Position numbers and translations under genes: made by a program. Below the pieces are notes generated by a model. That model saw nothing but the letters and a program-made list of their open reading frames with translations. It was not told the DNA's origin and searched no databases. From assembly GCA_028751875.1 (NCBI GenBank), contig CM054145.1:42573670-42637669 (forward strand): 64,000 bases of DNA, given 5' to 3'. The DNA is from Rapana venosa. Lineage: Eukaryota > Mollusca > Gastropoda > Neogastropoda > Muricidae. How positions within the stretch are numbered: position 1 is the stretch's first letter; every line of letters starts with the position of its first letter. Shown in pieces: positions 63,586 to 64,000 of the stretch.

Positions 63586-64000
63586 GTGTGTGGCCTTTTC
63601 TTGTATAAAGTGTGTGTGTGAGAGAGAGAGATTTTAAGCAGAGAGCGCTCTTAAAGGAAAATAAAAATAGATGGAAATTACTTGTGGGATGAGGAAGTGG
63701 AATGAGCATGATTACTAAGTCCACCATCTTGTTGAAAATGTGGTATAAACAGACCTGTAGTATTGCCATTTGTTTGGTTTTTGTTTTGTTTTGGAACTGT
63801 AATACCATCATTTGTTCCTACGTTTGTTTGGAATCTTTTTTAGTCTAAGTCCAGCTTTATGTTTCATTACTACAGCTAATGGTATGCCCAGGGGTTTTTT
63901 TGGGGAGAAAGGACATGATGAAACAGTGAGCAGTATGTAACTTGTCACTTAAGATGGTAATGTTTGTTTGAATTTGGACTGAGTGGTAGCTTTCAGATGT
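63586..64000 (+). other. Intron of WDR3 running off the window
   Basis: Follows the GTGTGTGG donor at 63586. The remaining WDR3 exons lie beyond the window. No element recognised. Confidence 0.6.

Overview
This is eukaryotic, intron-containing DNA from an invertebrate animal, most likely a gastropod mollusc. The reasons are small exons with GT..AG introns, very dense (CA)n, (TC)n, (CGCA)n and (GACA)n arrays, several tRNA-derived SINE families, a 5S-rRNA-containing SINE, a V-SINE-like tail family and non-LTR retrotransposon fragments. The species cannot be named from the sequence.

Three genes are readable, all on the + strand. (1) At 318-1619 are the last two visible exons of an atypical Rho-family GTPase whose first exon lies outside the window. 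(2) At 10875-13424 is a complete three-exon Rho-family GTPase of 211 aa, with a CCAAT/TATA promoter just upstream. The two share intron position and phase, so they are tandem paralogues. Neither ends in a CAAX prenylation box. (3) From 51677 to the window end are ten exons of WDR3 (yeast Dip2/Utp12), a WD40 protein of the U3 snoRNP/SSU processome. Its 5' and 3' ends are missing, and there is a one-base frameshift in the first visible exon.

Between the genes are microsatellites and mobile elements. S1 is a tRNA-headed SINE with many copies. S2 is a chimeric tRNA/5S-rRNA SINE, with a perfect 12-bp target-site duplication at 6811-7139. R3 is a ~420-bp element. A minus-strand LINE at 16131-17620 was interrupted by both R3 and S2; removing each insert plus one copy of its target-site duplication restores the LINE reading frame. 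A degraded Jockey/CR1-like LINE lies at about 46.7-48.75 kb.

The middle of the window (18247-51600) is not trustworthy as genome. Positions 18247-28806 and 34631-45190 are the same 10,560 bases repeated exactly, at an offset of exactly 16,384 (2^14). Each copy starts with 2.8 kb of G, C and T homopolymer junk, followed by an indel-riddled version of 10.6-18.2 kb. Positions 45191-45760 are a third noisy version of the end of that segment. G-depleted A/C/T-rich stretches (24.64-25.44, 29.7-30.5, 32.46-33.16 kb) and a collapsed, homopolymer-stretched block (45.2-51.6 kb) also look like uncorrected long-read sequence. I read these as an assembly loop with raw-read filler, not as a biological expansion, so the extra Rho copies should not be counted as genes.

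The most interesting biological signals are the tRNA/5S chimeric SINE, R3 elements ending 35-38 bp upstream of two different WDR3 exons, a ~24-unit 50-bp minisatellite with a built-in palindrome inside a WDR3 intron, a duplicated exon-2/splice-donor segment in Rho gene 2, and the CAAX-less Rho proteins.
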